A DNA stretch of 64,000 nucleotides, taken from NCBI RefSeq assembly GCF_020360975.1, contig NW_025408678.1, positions 310,001 to 374,000 on the forward strand, read 5' to 3'. Source of the stretch: Hirsutella rhossiliensis (Eukaryota; Ascomycota; Sordariomycetes; Hypocreales; Ophiocordycipitaceae). The notes beneath the pieces are model-generated. The model ran no database searches, was not told where the DNA came from, and worked only from the letters and a program-made list of their open reading frames with translations. Shown piece after piece: positions 1-9,366 of the stretch (position 1 is its first letter; each line of letters begins with the position of its first letter). A program made the translations under genes and the position numbers.

Positions 1-1
1 C

Positions 2-748
2 GCCGGCCGCGCGCACGACGCGCGCCTGCTTGCCGGCACGTTTGGCTACGACGTGTGGGTGCTGGATCACCGGCAGCCGCGGCGGGGCGGCGGCGGCAGT
101 GGTGGTGCGGGCGCTGTTGGCGAGGAGCAGTGGCAGGAGGAGGGGGGGGAGGGGGGCGGTTGCGTTACGTGGTTGGCGGCGGACTTTTTTGATGAGGATT
201 GGTCGCGGGCCTTGGGGTCTGACGGCTCGGGTCGGTTTGACCTCGTCTTTGACTATGAGGTACGTCGTGCTGCGATAATCCTTTCCTGGTGTCGCGCTGT
301 CTTGCCTGCCTTCTACACATGACGTACACGTCTACCAGTTCTCCCCGGCGAACACGCGCAGCACCAAGCTGGACACACGGGGCTAACAACGACACAGTTC
401 CTCAGCGCCCTCCCCCCCGACGCCCGCCCGCGCTGGGCCAAGCGCGTGTCCCAGCTGCTCGAGCCGCGCGGCCGCCTCGTCTGCCTCGAGTACCCGTCCA
501 GCACCAGCAGCGACAACAAGCCATCCGGGCCGTGGGCAGTCAGCCCCGAGGCGTACGAGGCGCTGCTGTCGGCGCCCGGCGAGGCACCGTCGTACGCCCC
601 CGACGGCGCTGTCGTAAGCACCGCCTGCTCGCGCCCGCGCGTCGACGCCCTGCACCGCCTGAGCATCATCAAGCCGACGCGAACGCACGCCGTCGGCACG
701 GCCGAGGACGGCTCCGTGCTCGACTTCATTTCGGTCTGGGCAAGATGA
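2..748 (+). CDS. TPMT-like SAM-dependent methyltransferase (5' partial)
   Basis: The window edge cuts off the N terminus. Exon 1 (2-259) joins in phase 0 to exon 2 (398-748); the intron starts gtacgt and ends acag. About 202 residues are visible. GTFGYDVWVLD, then FDLVFDYE and PRGRLVCLEYP, fit the later strands of a class I Rossmann methyltransferase of the thiopurine/thiol methyltransferase family common in fungi, which methylates small thiols or halides in the cytosol. A Gly/Glu-rich low-complexity insert of roughly 30 residues follows the Asp of WVLD and is not expected in the family core. The actual substrate cannot be told. It is convergent with the OTU gene, with only about 130 bases between the stop codons. 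Confidence 0.75.
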
Positions 749-882
749 TGACTGTCGGCTCGTGGCCAAAAGGAGGGGCTTGGACTCCCGCGTGTCTGCG
801 TGGGTCGGAGGACATCGATGGAGAGGCGAATATATAAAAAAAGGGGGGGTGGACATGGATGGACCAAGGAGCCAAAGAGACA

Positions 883-1932
883 TCACGGCTTCGTCTTGTG
901 CCTCAGCGAATTGTAGTGCTCCCCTAGGCCGTAGCCGTGCCGGTAGTACGCCAGCCACAGCGTCTTGCCCGACGCCTTGCCCTCGTCCTCGCCAATCCTC
1001 TCGGTGCGCCCGTCCTGGATGACGCGAATCTCGGCGCAGTACCGCCTCGCCAGCGCCATGAGTTCCAGCTGCCCGCCCCACTCGGCCGTGTCGCGCATCT
1101 TGGCCGCATACGACTCCAAGTCCTCGTCGAGAAAGGGCGCAAAGTCATCTGCGTGCTGCAGCATGTAGTCGGCCGCCGCGCGCCGCACCGTCTTGTACGC
1201 CGGCTCCTTCCTGTCGCCGTCGTCGGAACGGGCGTCGGCGATCGGCACGGCGCTCTGGCCCAGCTGGTCGGCGATGGCGGAAAAGAGGCAGTGCCCGTCC
1301 GGGTCAATGTCCCTCTCGACGAGGCCGTGCGCCTCAAACGCGTTGCGCATGTACTCGCTCTCGCGCGCGCGGTGGTCCGTCATCGACGTCGCCTCGTCCT
1401 CTGCGCGGCGCGCCGCCTCCTCCTGTTCGGCGGCCCGGCGCGCCAGCCGTTCTCGCTGCCGATTGCGCGGCTTTTGTTTGGCCATGGGCTCGGAGAGGTG
1501 TAGCTTGGACGTCGCCTCGCTGAGCTTGTCATTCACCTGCAGCTCCAGCTCGGCGAGGTCCGTCGTGGCTTGCGTCGCGTCGCCGTCGTCCTGCTGCCTC
1601 TCATCGTTTTCGGCGCCAGTCAATGCTGCAATCTCGGCCGCCTGCTTGTCCCTCAGCTGCTGCTCCATCTGCGCGCACTCGTCGTTGACGCCCTTGCGCG
1701 ACTTCTTGGTGGCGTTCTTTTTCTTGCTGGTGATGCGGCCCTGCAGCTCCTTGAGCTCCTTGCGATGCCGCGCCTGCATCTGCTCGGCCTCGGCCTGCGA
1801 CTGCTGCTCCATCATTTCTGGCCGAGGCACCGGCCGAGGTTGCGGCGTCGTCTCGATGTCTGTCGTGGATGCAAAAGTTCTCGCCGATGAGGGGGAGGTG
1901 GAGGGGTTCAGCTGGCTTACCTGAGCGTTCAT
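883..1932 (-). CDS. OTU-domain cysteine deubiquitinase (OTUD6/Otu2-like)
   Basis: 349 residues if read as one uninterrupted exon. The N-terminal half is a charged helix (QARHRKELKELQGRITSKKK, then TKKSRKGVNDEC) typical of the OTUD6/Otu2 group, which is linked to ribosome-associated ubiquitin. The C-terminal half is the OTU fold: DPDGHCLFSAI with the catalytic Cys at about residue 215, and GEHYNSLR with the catalytic His at about 339. The start is ambiguous: ATG at 1932 is followed after four codons by gtaagc, a good donor, but the obvious acceptor (acgacag) would put the frame out. Translation may instead begin at MMEQQ (about 1815), where relatives start. It is divergent from the Sam35-like gene. 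Confidence 0.85.
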   Translation of the reverse strand: MNAQVSQLNPSTSPSSARTFASTTDIETTPQPRPVPRPEMMEQQSQAEAEQMQARHRKELKELQGRITSKKKNATKKSRKGVNDECAQMEQQLRDKQAAEIAALTGAENDERQQDDGDATQATTDLAELELQVNDKLSEATSKLHLSEPMAKQKPRNRQRERLARRAAEQEEAARRAEDEATSMTDHRARESEYMRNAFEAHGLVERDIDPDGHCLFSAIADQLGQSAVPIADARSDDGDRKEPAYKTVRRAAADYMLQHADDFAPFLDEDLESYAAKMRDTAEWGGQLELMALARRYCAEIRVIQDGRTERIGEDEGKASGKTLWLAYYRHGYGLGEHYNSLRHKTKP

Positions 1933-2257
1933 GTGGGCTGACGTCAGACACTGTCAAGTGCCGATCCGTCCAGGGGAAGTGGTGCACGACACACTGTACA
2001 GCACTGTACGCGGAAATAAGGCCAAAAAAAAACGGAGCTTCAACTCGAGATGCGCCTCGACCATCTGACTGGCCTCTCACACTCGAGCTCGACTCGACTG
2101 CACTCGACAGCACACCGCCGACTGAATCAAAAGCAAGAGGCACCGTGCGGGAAGCCTCAACTCTCCCTCCCCATCCCCTCGGCGTCCTCGTTTTCGGCCT
2201 CGCGCAAGAAGAGCTTTCGGGAAAAGCTTCTGGGGGCTCGGGAGGCTCATCGTTGCC
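1933..2257. promoter_or_regulatory. Short divergent intergenic region, OTU / Sam35-like
   Basis: 325 bases separate the two divergent start codons, so both promoters must lie here. Seen are a poly(A) tract near 2025-2033, a degenerate repeat of ctcgac/ctcgag words at 2045-2110 and a CT-rich stretch at 2160-2190. No specific factor site is claimed. Confidence 0.4.
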
Positions 2258-3351
2258 ATGGCCGCCGACGACTCCCCCCACGCCGCCAGTGCGTGGTTCG
2301 CGGTGCCAGCGCCGGTGCGCGACCTCTTCAAGCGCTTCCCGCTACGGACGCACCCGGCAGAGGCCCTGCCGGCGCGCGCCCCGGGGGCGGCACGGCCGCG
2401 CGCGCGCCTCTTTGTCTTTGTCGCCGGCGACGATGAGGAGGCGCCGCCGAGCCATAACCCGTCGTGTCTCAAGTGGCAGGTTTGCTTCCTTCGTCCATTC
2501 CCGAGGAGGATGGTACGTGCGTGGGCTGACAATGCATGCTGCGGCCAGACATATCTGCGCATCGCCGGCGTCGACGTCGACGTGGTGCCCTCAAACAACC
2601 ACGCCTCGCCCTCGGGCGCGCTGCCCTTTCTCCTCCCCGCGGCGTCGGATCCCCGGCCGGACGTGCCCCTGACGGGACACAAGATTGCTCAGTACGCCCG
2701 GGATCGTGCCGTGCATCCCCTGCCGGAACATGGTGGCACGACTCCCTTCCCTGCGCGCCGCGAGGCCTACCTCGCTCTCCTGACGCACAGCATCCGCCCC
2801 GTCTGGGTTCGTCCGTATCCTCTTTTCCCAAGCAGACAAGAGCTAACACTGGCCGTCAAACGCAGCTTCACGCCCTCTACCTCGACTGGACCAACACCCC
2901 ACTCCTATCTGCCCTCTACCTCCCGTCATCCCCCTTCCTCCGCGTCCCCCTCACCCGCACCCTCCGCGCCGCCGCCGCCGCACAAGTCCTCGCCACAACC
3001 CGCCGCCCGCTCATCGACCCGCTCTCCCTCCTCGCCAACGCCGCCGCCGCCTTCCGCGCCCTCTCCGCCCTGCTCGCCGACAACGAGTGGTTCTTTGGCG
3101 CCGCCGCCCCGGGCCTCTTTGACGCCGACGTGTTTGCGTACACGCACCTCATCCTCGACGATCGCCACTGCCGACCCAAAAGCGGCTGTAGCAGTCGTGA
3201 TAGTAGCGACGGCGGCGGTGGGCTGGGCTGGGGGGAGCATGGGCGTGCTTTGAGGGCCTGTCTCATGGGGTTCGACAACTTGGTTGCACATAGGAATGCC
3301 TTGTACAGCAGGTGTTGGGGGAGTGAGGCAGGCAAGGGGAGGGCTGCCTAA
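2258..3351 (+). CDS. Metaxin/Sam35-like mitochondrial outer membrane protein
   Basis: Three exons (2258-2479, 2549-2806, 2866-3351), 321 residues. Intron 1 is 69 nt, a multiple of three, so the frame stays open through it; the donor gtttgc, branch ggctgac and restored text KWQ/TYLRIAG show that it is an intron. Intron 2 uses the weaker donor gttcgt with branch gctaac. The FKRFPLRTHP start, the KWQTYLRIAG segment and the later ALYLDWTNTPLLSALYLP fit the metaxin/Tom37 GST-like fold. Such proteins belong to the SAM/TOB complex that inserts beta-barrels into the outer mitochondrial membrane. Sam35/Tob38 is the closest match I can recall; Sam37 is the alternative. The C-terminal part has low-complexity Gly/Ser stretches. 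Confidence 0.65.
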
Positions 3352-3970
3352 CTAGAAATGGCTTTTATATATCCGCGGGCGCAATGGCGGCTGCACACTC
3401 AACACCACGACATCCAGCATGGCCTGCACTATATCCACTCGTATCAACCGGACAGCTCAAGACCATGACAGCGGGCACTCGCTATCTATTGGCTATAGTA
3501 TCATGCTAGTCATACCAAGTACTCAATGGTGGGACACATCTATTTCGCTGCCTCGATCCAGTATCCGCGCTCACCCACCCACTCATCCGGCCCATTACAG
3601 CCAGCCGACCGCCCCTTGACAACCGCGAGCGGCCACCGTCGCCCCCTGGGAGACCCCATCATCTATGGACACCCGGGGTTCCCCTGCATCATGGCCGTCG
3701 TTTCTCTCACGCCCTCCAGATCCATCCGTCCGCTTTCCCGACGAAAATGATCATCCCGTGGCTGGGATCATGTGTAAAAGAAAGCGAAAACAAGGCTTAC
3801 CGAGCCTACAACGCCCCCCCTTCCTTCCACGGCCGACGCAGACACGACAGAAATCAAAATGGCAGAGAGAAGAGGTAGCACCGGCCCAGCGCCGAAACAC
3901 CACAAATTGCAAAATCATATGCTGTACGAGAAGCCTCTTCCACAAGGCAGCTCATGCCCGCCGCGACGCC
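3352..3970. other. Intergenic region between convergent genes
   Basis: About 620 bases between the 3' ends of the Sam35-like gene and VID30. It should hold both 3' UTRs. I see no coding signature or repeat. Confidence 0.5.
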
Positions 3971-6319
3971 TTAAATCTGTGGCGACGCGGCAATGTCCTT
4001 CATCAGGTCCTGCAGAGAAACAAAGGCCCCTGGCCCGCCGTCCCGCCGGAGGTCTTCCAGCAGCACGCTCGTCTGCGCGTACACCTTTTCTAGGCAGGCC
4101 CGCGAAGATTTGCCCAGCGAGGCTGTGGTAGCCGAGTCAGCGCGGTCCTCTCCAGGAGGGGGGGCTGCCATCCACTCACATAGGATGGCCGAGTTTAGCT
4201 CCTCGGCAACCACTGCCCGTCCTTTCCTGTCCAGAAGATGGCTGACCTGTGGCTCCTTAAGCGGGTTCGAGTAGGCCACCAGCGCCCAGATCTCTCCCAG
4301 CGCGTTGCTGACCTCCTTGCGTGAATCGTTGGCGTACTGGGCTTCCAGGACTTGCCCGTACTCCAGCATGCTCTGCTCCAGCCTCATGAGCTCCGTCTGC
4401 TGCTCTGACCCGTCCATATCCATGCTCTCACCCCACGCCACGTTTTCGGCCCCGTTAAGGTCGACGTCCATCTCATGCGAGGCTGGGCCGTGGCCGTTGC
4501 TCCTCCTAGGGTCATTGGCCGCTCTCATCTGCGCGGCTTTGCGCACCATTTCGATAAACTTGCGGCACCGGAGCTTGAAGAAGACGTCCTCATGGTCTTG
4601 AAGCACCTGCGGATAGTAGGCGTTTGTGTACTTGAGGGCGCGGTCAATGTCCCCTTCCAATATGGATCTCCGAATGCCTGCATCCATGTCAGTCAACCCC
4701 GGCAAGGAGTGGAGATCCCAGCAATACGCACGCTGCCTGTTGTTGGCATCTTCCTCATCCTTAATGTTGATGCCCTCCACCTCGGCACTAGGGTCTAGGT
4801 TCAGCGCTTGCTTTTGCGTCTTCATATCCTCGGCAAAGGCTCGTGCTGTTTCCACGTAGCCGTCGTGCTGCAGAAACTCGAGTACGAGGGTCTGAATGAG
4901 GTCTGTCTCGCTCATGCCGGCTTCCAGTCGCGACGTGTCGGCGGCCTCGATGTCTCTCTGGATCTTTTCCCGTTGCTCCTAAAGGGCGCATAAGTGGCAT
5001 GGTCCAGGAGAAGGGTACAGGGGAAAGGCAGAGCACATACTCGCATCATGTCGTCAATGTTGTACACAAACGGTAACTGCCCGAAATTGACGAGGACATG
5101 CTCGCCAGGCTTTTTCAGGCTAACCGAGGGGTACAGCTTGCTTCTGGCGACGTCGTGGAACGCGACACCTGGCAGAGCCGTCAGCGCAAGTCCACGCATG
5201 TGCCTTTGTTCGGCCGAGTGCAGCTTACCCAGCTTGACGCCGTTCCTTGTGAAGAATGCTGTGTGGTCTCGAAAGTTGACACCACAGCCGACGACGTCGC
5301 CAGCGTTGAACGTTGGCCCGTACGGCCGCCCAATGTTCTGGCCAGAGAAGCACCGGCCATCGTCGCCGTGGTACCCCCAAGATTCGGGCTCCCAACCCAC
5401 TGGCCTCGACAGGGAGGCGACTTTTGTCGAGAACCCGATCGCAATGGTAGTGCTGCCTCATCTCGTCAGCTCTCATTCTCCCGGGGGCTGGCGCCGTGAA
5501 TGATGACACGCACTCGTCTCGCTTCCCGTGCAATATCTGCACCTCAAAGTAGTATAAGCCGCACGGGGGAGGCATGTAATGGTCCGCCCGGGCCGCCGAC
5601 GCCTCGTGATCGCGCTCGTGGTGGTTCTTTGGCCCCGTGTACTTGACGCTCAAGTCGTCAGGCTGGAGATCGATGCCGGTCCAGACGTCGTCCTTGTTCC
5701 ATCTCGTCGGGAGGGAAGCCACTGCAGCATCGTCGTCCGAGGCAGGCGGCCGTTCGATGACGCTGTGGGTCAACCCTCGGTGGGCGCCGGGTGGCAGTGG
5801 TGCCTGAGGAAAGGCGGAGGTGCTGTTGGCGGCTCCGTTGGCCGCCGACCGCTTCGAATCCTTTTGTGCCTGCAGCTTCGCCTTGTGTGCCTCCTCAAGC
5901 ATCTGCATATAGGTAGACCCCCGTAGATAAGAGGGCACAAAGAACTGGCCGTCGGCGCTCGAGGGTAAGTCGTCAGCCTCGAGAGGCTGCGTGAACATGT
6001 CAAACGCGCGCGAAAACGACGGCAGGCTCCCGCTCGCACTCCAAACGTGGAGCATGTCGTCGTTTCCCGAGGCGTCCATGTTGGTGCCGTCGCCACGCGG
6101 TATTCCGGCGAGACCGGGGACGGGATCGACGAGCAGCTGGCCGTCGGCGCTCAGAACCGAGGTGCGGGCGGGATGTGAGTAGAAGTGAGAGCTATCTGCC
6201 GGGCGTGGCGCAGCTGGGGTATAGGGAGATGCGAGTCGGTTTGATGAATGGCCAGAGGATCCGTCAGACGAGTCTGAGCCTGAGAGGCCAGGTGAGCCCT
6301 GCCCGAAGGAATTGTACAT
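3971..6319 (-). CDS. VID30: Vid30/Gid1 (RanBPM-like) GID E3 ligase subunit
   Basis: Five exons on the minus strand: 6319-5514, 5452-5229, 5168-5041, 4978-4732 and 4677-3971, giving 703 residues with phase kept throughout. Order: a disordered Ser/Pro N terminus; a SPRY domain (TTIAIGFSTK, WGYHGDDGRCFSG, YPSVSLKKPGEHVLVNFGQ); LisH at about residue 408 (DLIQTLVLEFLQHDGYVETA); then CTLH/CRA (IRRSILEGDIDRALKYTN). Vid30/Gid1 is the scaffold of the GID/CTLH ubiquitin ligase that degrades gluconeogenic enzymes when glucose returns. The last intron is only 54 nt, a multiple of three and stop-free; keeping it would insert 18 false residues into the LisH-CTLH junction. A long upstream region follows. 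Confidence 0.92.
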
Positions 6320-8457
6320 GCCGGAGAAGCAGGGGGAGGGGGGAGGGGGAGCGTGCCTGGAATAACGAGGGCTGGTGCAGCAACTGGAGCTCTCGGGGAG
6401 AAAGCTTCAGCCGACCTGCCACTCGTCCCGGGACAAGCTCGCAGTTGCAGTTTGCTGGCCAGAAGGAGCACGGACGGATAGTCAGCCGGCCTGGAGAGGT
6501 GGTGGCAAGGAGACGGTCGGCAGGTCGAAGCGAGCGGGCGTCGGCGATGAGATGGGGAGAATCAAGAGGCTCGATGGTGTTCGTGGCGTAATGCAAAGTC
6601 GCCCCAACGATTCCGGGGAATGGGATTTCTTGCGCCTCCCCCCCCAAAGATAGCGATCGATAAGGACGAGCGAGAGGTCTGCAGCATGCGTGGCCAGCAC
6701 AAAGAGACGGACTTTGGTGGGCAGAGGGCGCGGAGATGCCAGGGACCGAAGGGGGGGTGATGAGCAGTCGGGCGGTGGTGGTGGCAGAGCGAGCACACGG
6801 CTCGGGCGCCTAGCTGCGGATACCGTCACGTCAATTCGGCCAGGCGCAGCAGCTGTCTGGCGGCGGCGGCCCAGGGAGGCAGGCCGGCAGTCTCCGCTCC
6901 CATGGGTACCTACTAGAGGCACGACGCCCTGTCAGCGGACACTGGGGCCGGTTTCAGCGGCGCTGGCGAGCAAGCAGTGGCTTGAGCCTTTCCCCGCTGA
7001 CCCTGCATGCTTGCTGTCGGGTACCTGCTAATCCAATCGCCCAACACATAATACAGCATGTCCTGGCACCCACGGCACCTTGCGGGGCCGAGTGTGTGCC
7101 AGGACGGCACATGGTGTGCTCGTTGGTTCCTCTTCGACACCATCATCAGCCGATGGATGCGATGCGGACCAAAAAGGCCTTCTCTCTGCCACATATGTCC
7201 TTTTGGCCGCAGCAGCGCAGGTCGACCTAGGTTTGGCGAGCATGTTAGCCGGTACATCCTGCTGCCGTGCTCGGCGCCGGCCACTCATCAGTTAGTCACG
7301 TGGTCTTGTCCTTCTTCCAATTCCCAAAAGGGGGAGAGTAGCGGGCCAGAAGAGTCATCAAGCCACCTGGCCATGCAGCCGGCCACTCGACAGACAGAAG
7401 ATTCCGTAAATCCATGCGCCAGGCACGAGCAATGGAACCACGGTCTGCCCGTCCCTTTGCTCTCGTGTACTCGGTACTCCCGGCACACTTGAGCATGTAC
7501 TGTACATGCTCTCTCCCACCAATCCGCTGCTCCCAAAACACCCCCCTTCGCCTCCTGCGCTGCAACATCGGTACGAAATACATGCCTCCGTACAACTACA
7601 ACACACATGCGCATGGGCATGCAGCGCCGATGACTCAGCGTCGCTCACATTCGCAACCTCTCGGCAGACGTCTCTCACGTCGCCCAGAATCCCGCCGTGG
7701 GCCCTTGCCTTTGAATACCGAGCCTTCAGACCCCAAAAAAAGTGCTGGATGCAAGGCAATGTCGCCCTGTCACCTTTAATGCTGTGAGGCGCACGACTTG
7801 CCTCGTCCCCGGCCAGCTCCGCCGGTGGTGGAGGCCTTGATGACCCGCGAATCCGATGATGCCATGATCCATCCAAATTCAGCTACCAAATACGTGGCTA
7901 CTAGCCGCCCCAGAGCGCAGGCCTCAGACCCTCGTCAGCCGAGGTGGCGCCAGATCCCCATCATGTGCTGGGCATTCCGTGCGCCGGGTCCTGTCCACTA
8001 CAAGTAGTGCCGCAACCGACGAGTTCAGGCCAGACTCCAGCCCCCAGACGTTGCTCCCTTGCACACCTTGCGACAGGAACATCGTGTAAAATGCAGGGGC
8101 ACTGGGCTCGGGTCTCATGATAGCAAAAGGCATGTCCAGTCCAAAATCCATTACTGTACACGAAAGCACGCTGTCACTGACTCTGTACTCCCCGTTTCCT
8201 GCCAGCCCTAGAGGGCGTGCAGTCTCTCTTATCCACTAAACGCCTGCTGCTCCAAGTTTGAGATGCCAAGAAAACAAAAAGCGAAAGAAAAAAGTACAGG
8301 ATGAGTGTTCAAGCAGATTGTCCGGGCAGGCAACCTCATGACAGGTCGCACTGACGCGAACATGGCGAAGGAGGGTGACCCTGACTATTCCCGCCTCTCA
8401 CGTGTTCAATGAAAAGCACGACCCTCATGGGCCGCAAGAGACGGACTCAAGAAACCT
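6320..8457. other. Long intergenic region upstream of VID30
   Basis: About 2.1 kb between the VID30 start and the 3' end of IES4, both on the minus strand. The part near VID30 is purine/pyrimidine skewed. A palindrome catgtactgtacatg sits at about 7494-7508. Open frames here have no recognisable motif and look like chance frames in GC-rich DNA. Confidence 0.5.
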
Positions 8458-9366
8458 CTAGGAAGCGGCAGTGACGGCCATGGGTGCTGGTGACGATGCA
8501 GTGACACTGTGGACGCTCCTCAACTCAACATCCGCGCCGCTGTTGCTGTTGCTGCCACTGTTGGCCTCTGGTCCGTTTTCCTTGTTCTCCTTGCTGCTGC
8601 TGTTGTCTGCCGAGGGAGCGCCGGATTCGTCATCGGCCGGCTCGGGCACCGCCTTGGGTGGCGCCCTCCATCGAGAAACCTCCCATACCACGCCGGTGAA
8701 GCTCTTGAGCGTGAAGCCTCCTACAGCCCACTTGCGGCAGGGCTTGCCCGACCTGTCGAGGGCGCGAAGGCCGGCGTTGATGGCTCCCTGGTTCGCCTTT
8801 GGGCCGAGTTTATGGCCGCCACCCGTCCGGTTCGCCGCGGGGTCTATTGTTCCGTCTTCCCTATTGTGTGTGTTAGTGTATTCAGGGTAGACGTCTGCGT
8901 ACCTGGACGACTCGTCGGAGGAAAGTCGTGCAAGGACACGGAGTGACACAGAGGTAGGCACGTACAATCGGGGTTTCTTCTTTGGGCCCGGCTTCCCCCT
9001 TGGCTTGGACGATCCGTCCGTGGCGCCATTTGCACCAGCGGCTGATCGCTTGGTGCCCTTCTTCTTGGGTCCCTCAGTGGGCGGTCCCATGGCCGATGGC
9101 GCCGGAGTGCCCTCTGCAGCGGGCGTGGCGGCGTTGGAGTCAGATGCATTTTCGCCGTTGGAGTTGACCGGGGCCGCCGAGTTGGCCGGCGAGTCCTTGA
9201 CATCCTTGGGTGTTGGTACTTCTTTGGCCGAGGGAGTGTCCTCTTTGATGGAGTCGGGCACAAGGATTTCGCGAAGCCGAGAGGACGACACGGCTAGGGT
9301 GACGAGCAGGCTGGGCTTGCCGCCAGACTTGCGTCGGCCTTCTGCCGTCTTGCCAGATGGCGCCAT
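8458..9366 (-). CDS. IES4: INO80 complex subunit Ies4 (DUF1711 family)
   Basis: Two exons, 9366-8966 and 8860-8458, 267 residues. The start ATG is at 9366 (MAPSGKTAEGRRKSGGK); an upstream in-frame extension lacks conserved sequence. The 105-nt intron (gtacgt, branch actaac, acaatag) is a multiple of three and open; splicing it restores KKKPRL-EDGTIDP. Family marks are SLLVTLAVSSSRLRE near the N terminus, the basic block RGKPGPKKKPRL, and ANQGAINAGLRALDRSGKPC followed by FTGVVWEVSRWRAP. Ies4 is a small nuclear subunit of the INO80 chromatin remodeller, connected to DNA-damage checkpoint signalling in yeast. Low-complexity Ala/Ser/Asn regions fill the middle and the C terminus. Confidence 0.85.
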   Translation of the reverse strand: MAPSGKTAEGRRKSGGKPSLLVTLAVSSSRLREILVPDSIKEDTPSAKEVPTPKDVKDSPANSAAPVNSNGENASDSNAATPAAEGTPAPSAMGPPTEGPKKKGTKRSAAGANGATDGSSKPRGKPGPKKKPRLYVPTSVSLRVLARLSSDESSRYADVYPEYTNTHNREDGTIDPAANRTGGGHKLGPKANQGAINAGLRALDRSGKPCRKWAVGGFTLKSFTGVVWEVSRWRAPPKAVPEPADDESGAPSADNSSSKENKENGPEANSGSNSNSGADVELRSVHSVTASSPAPMAVTAAS

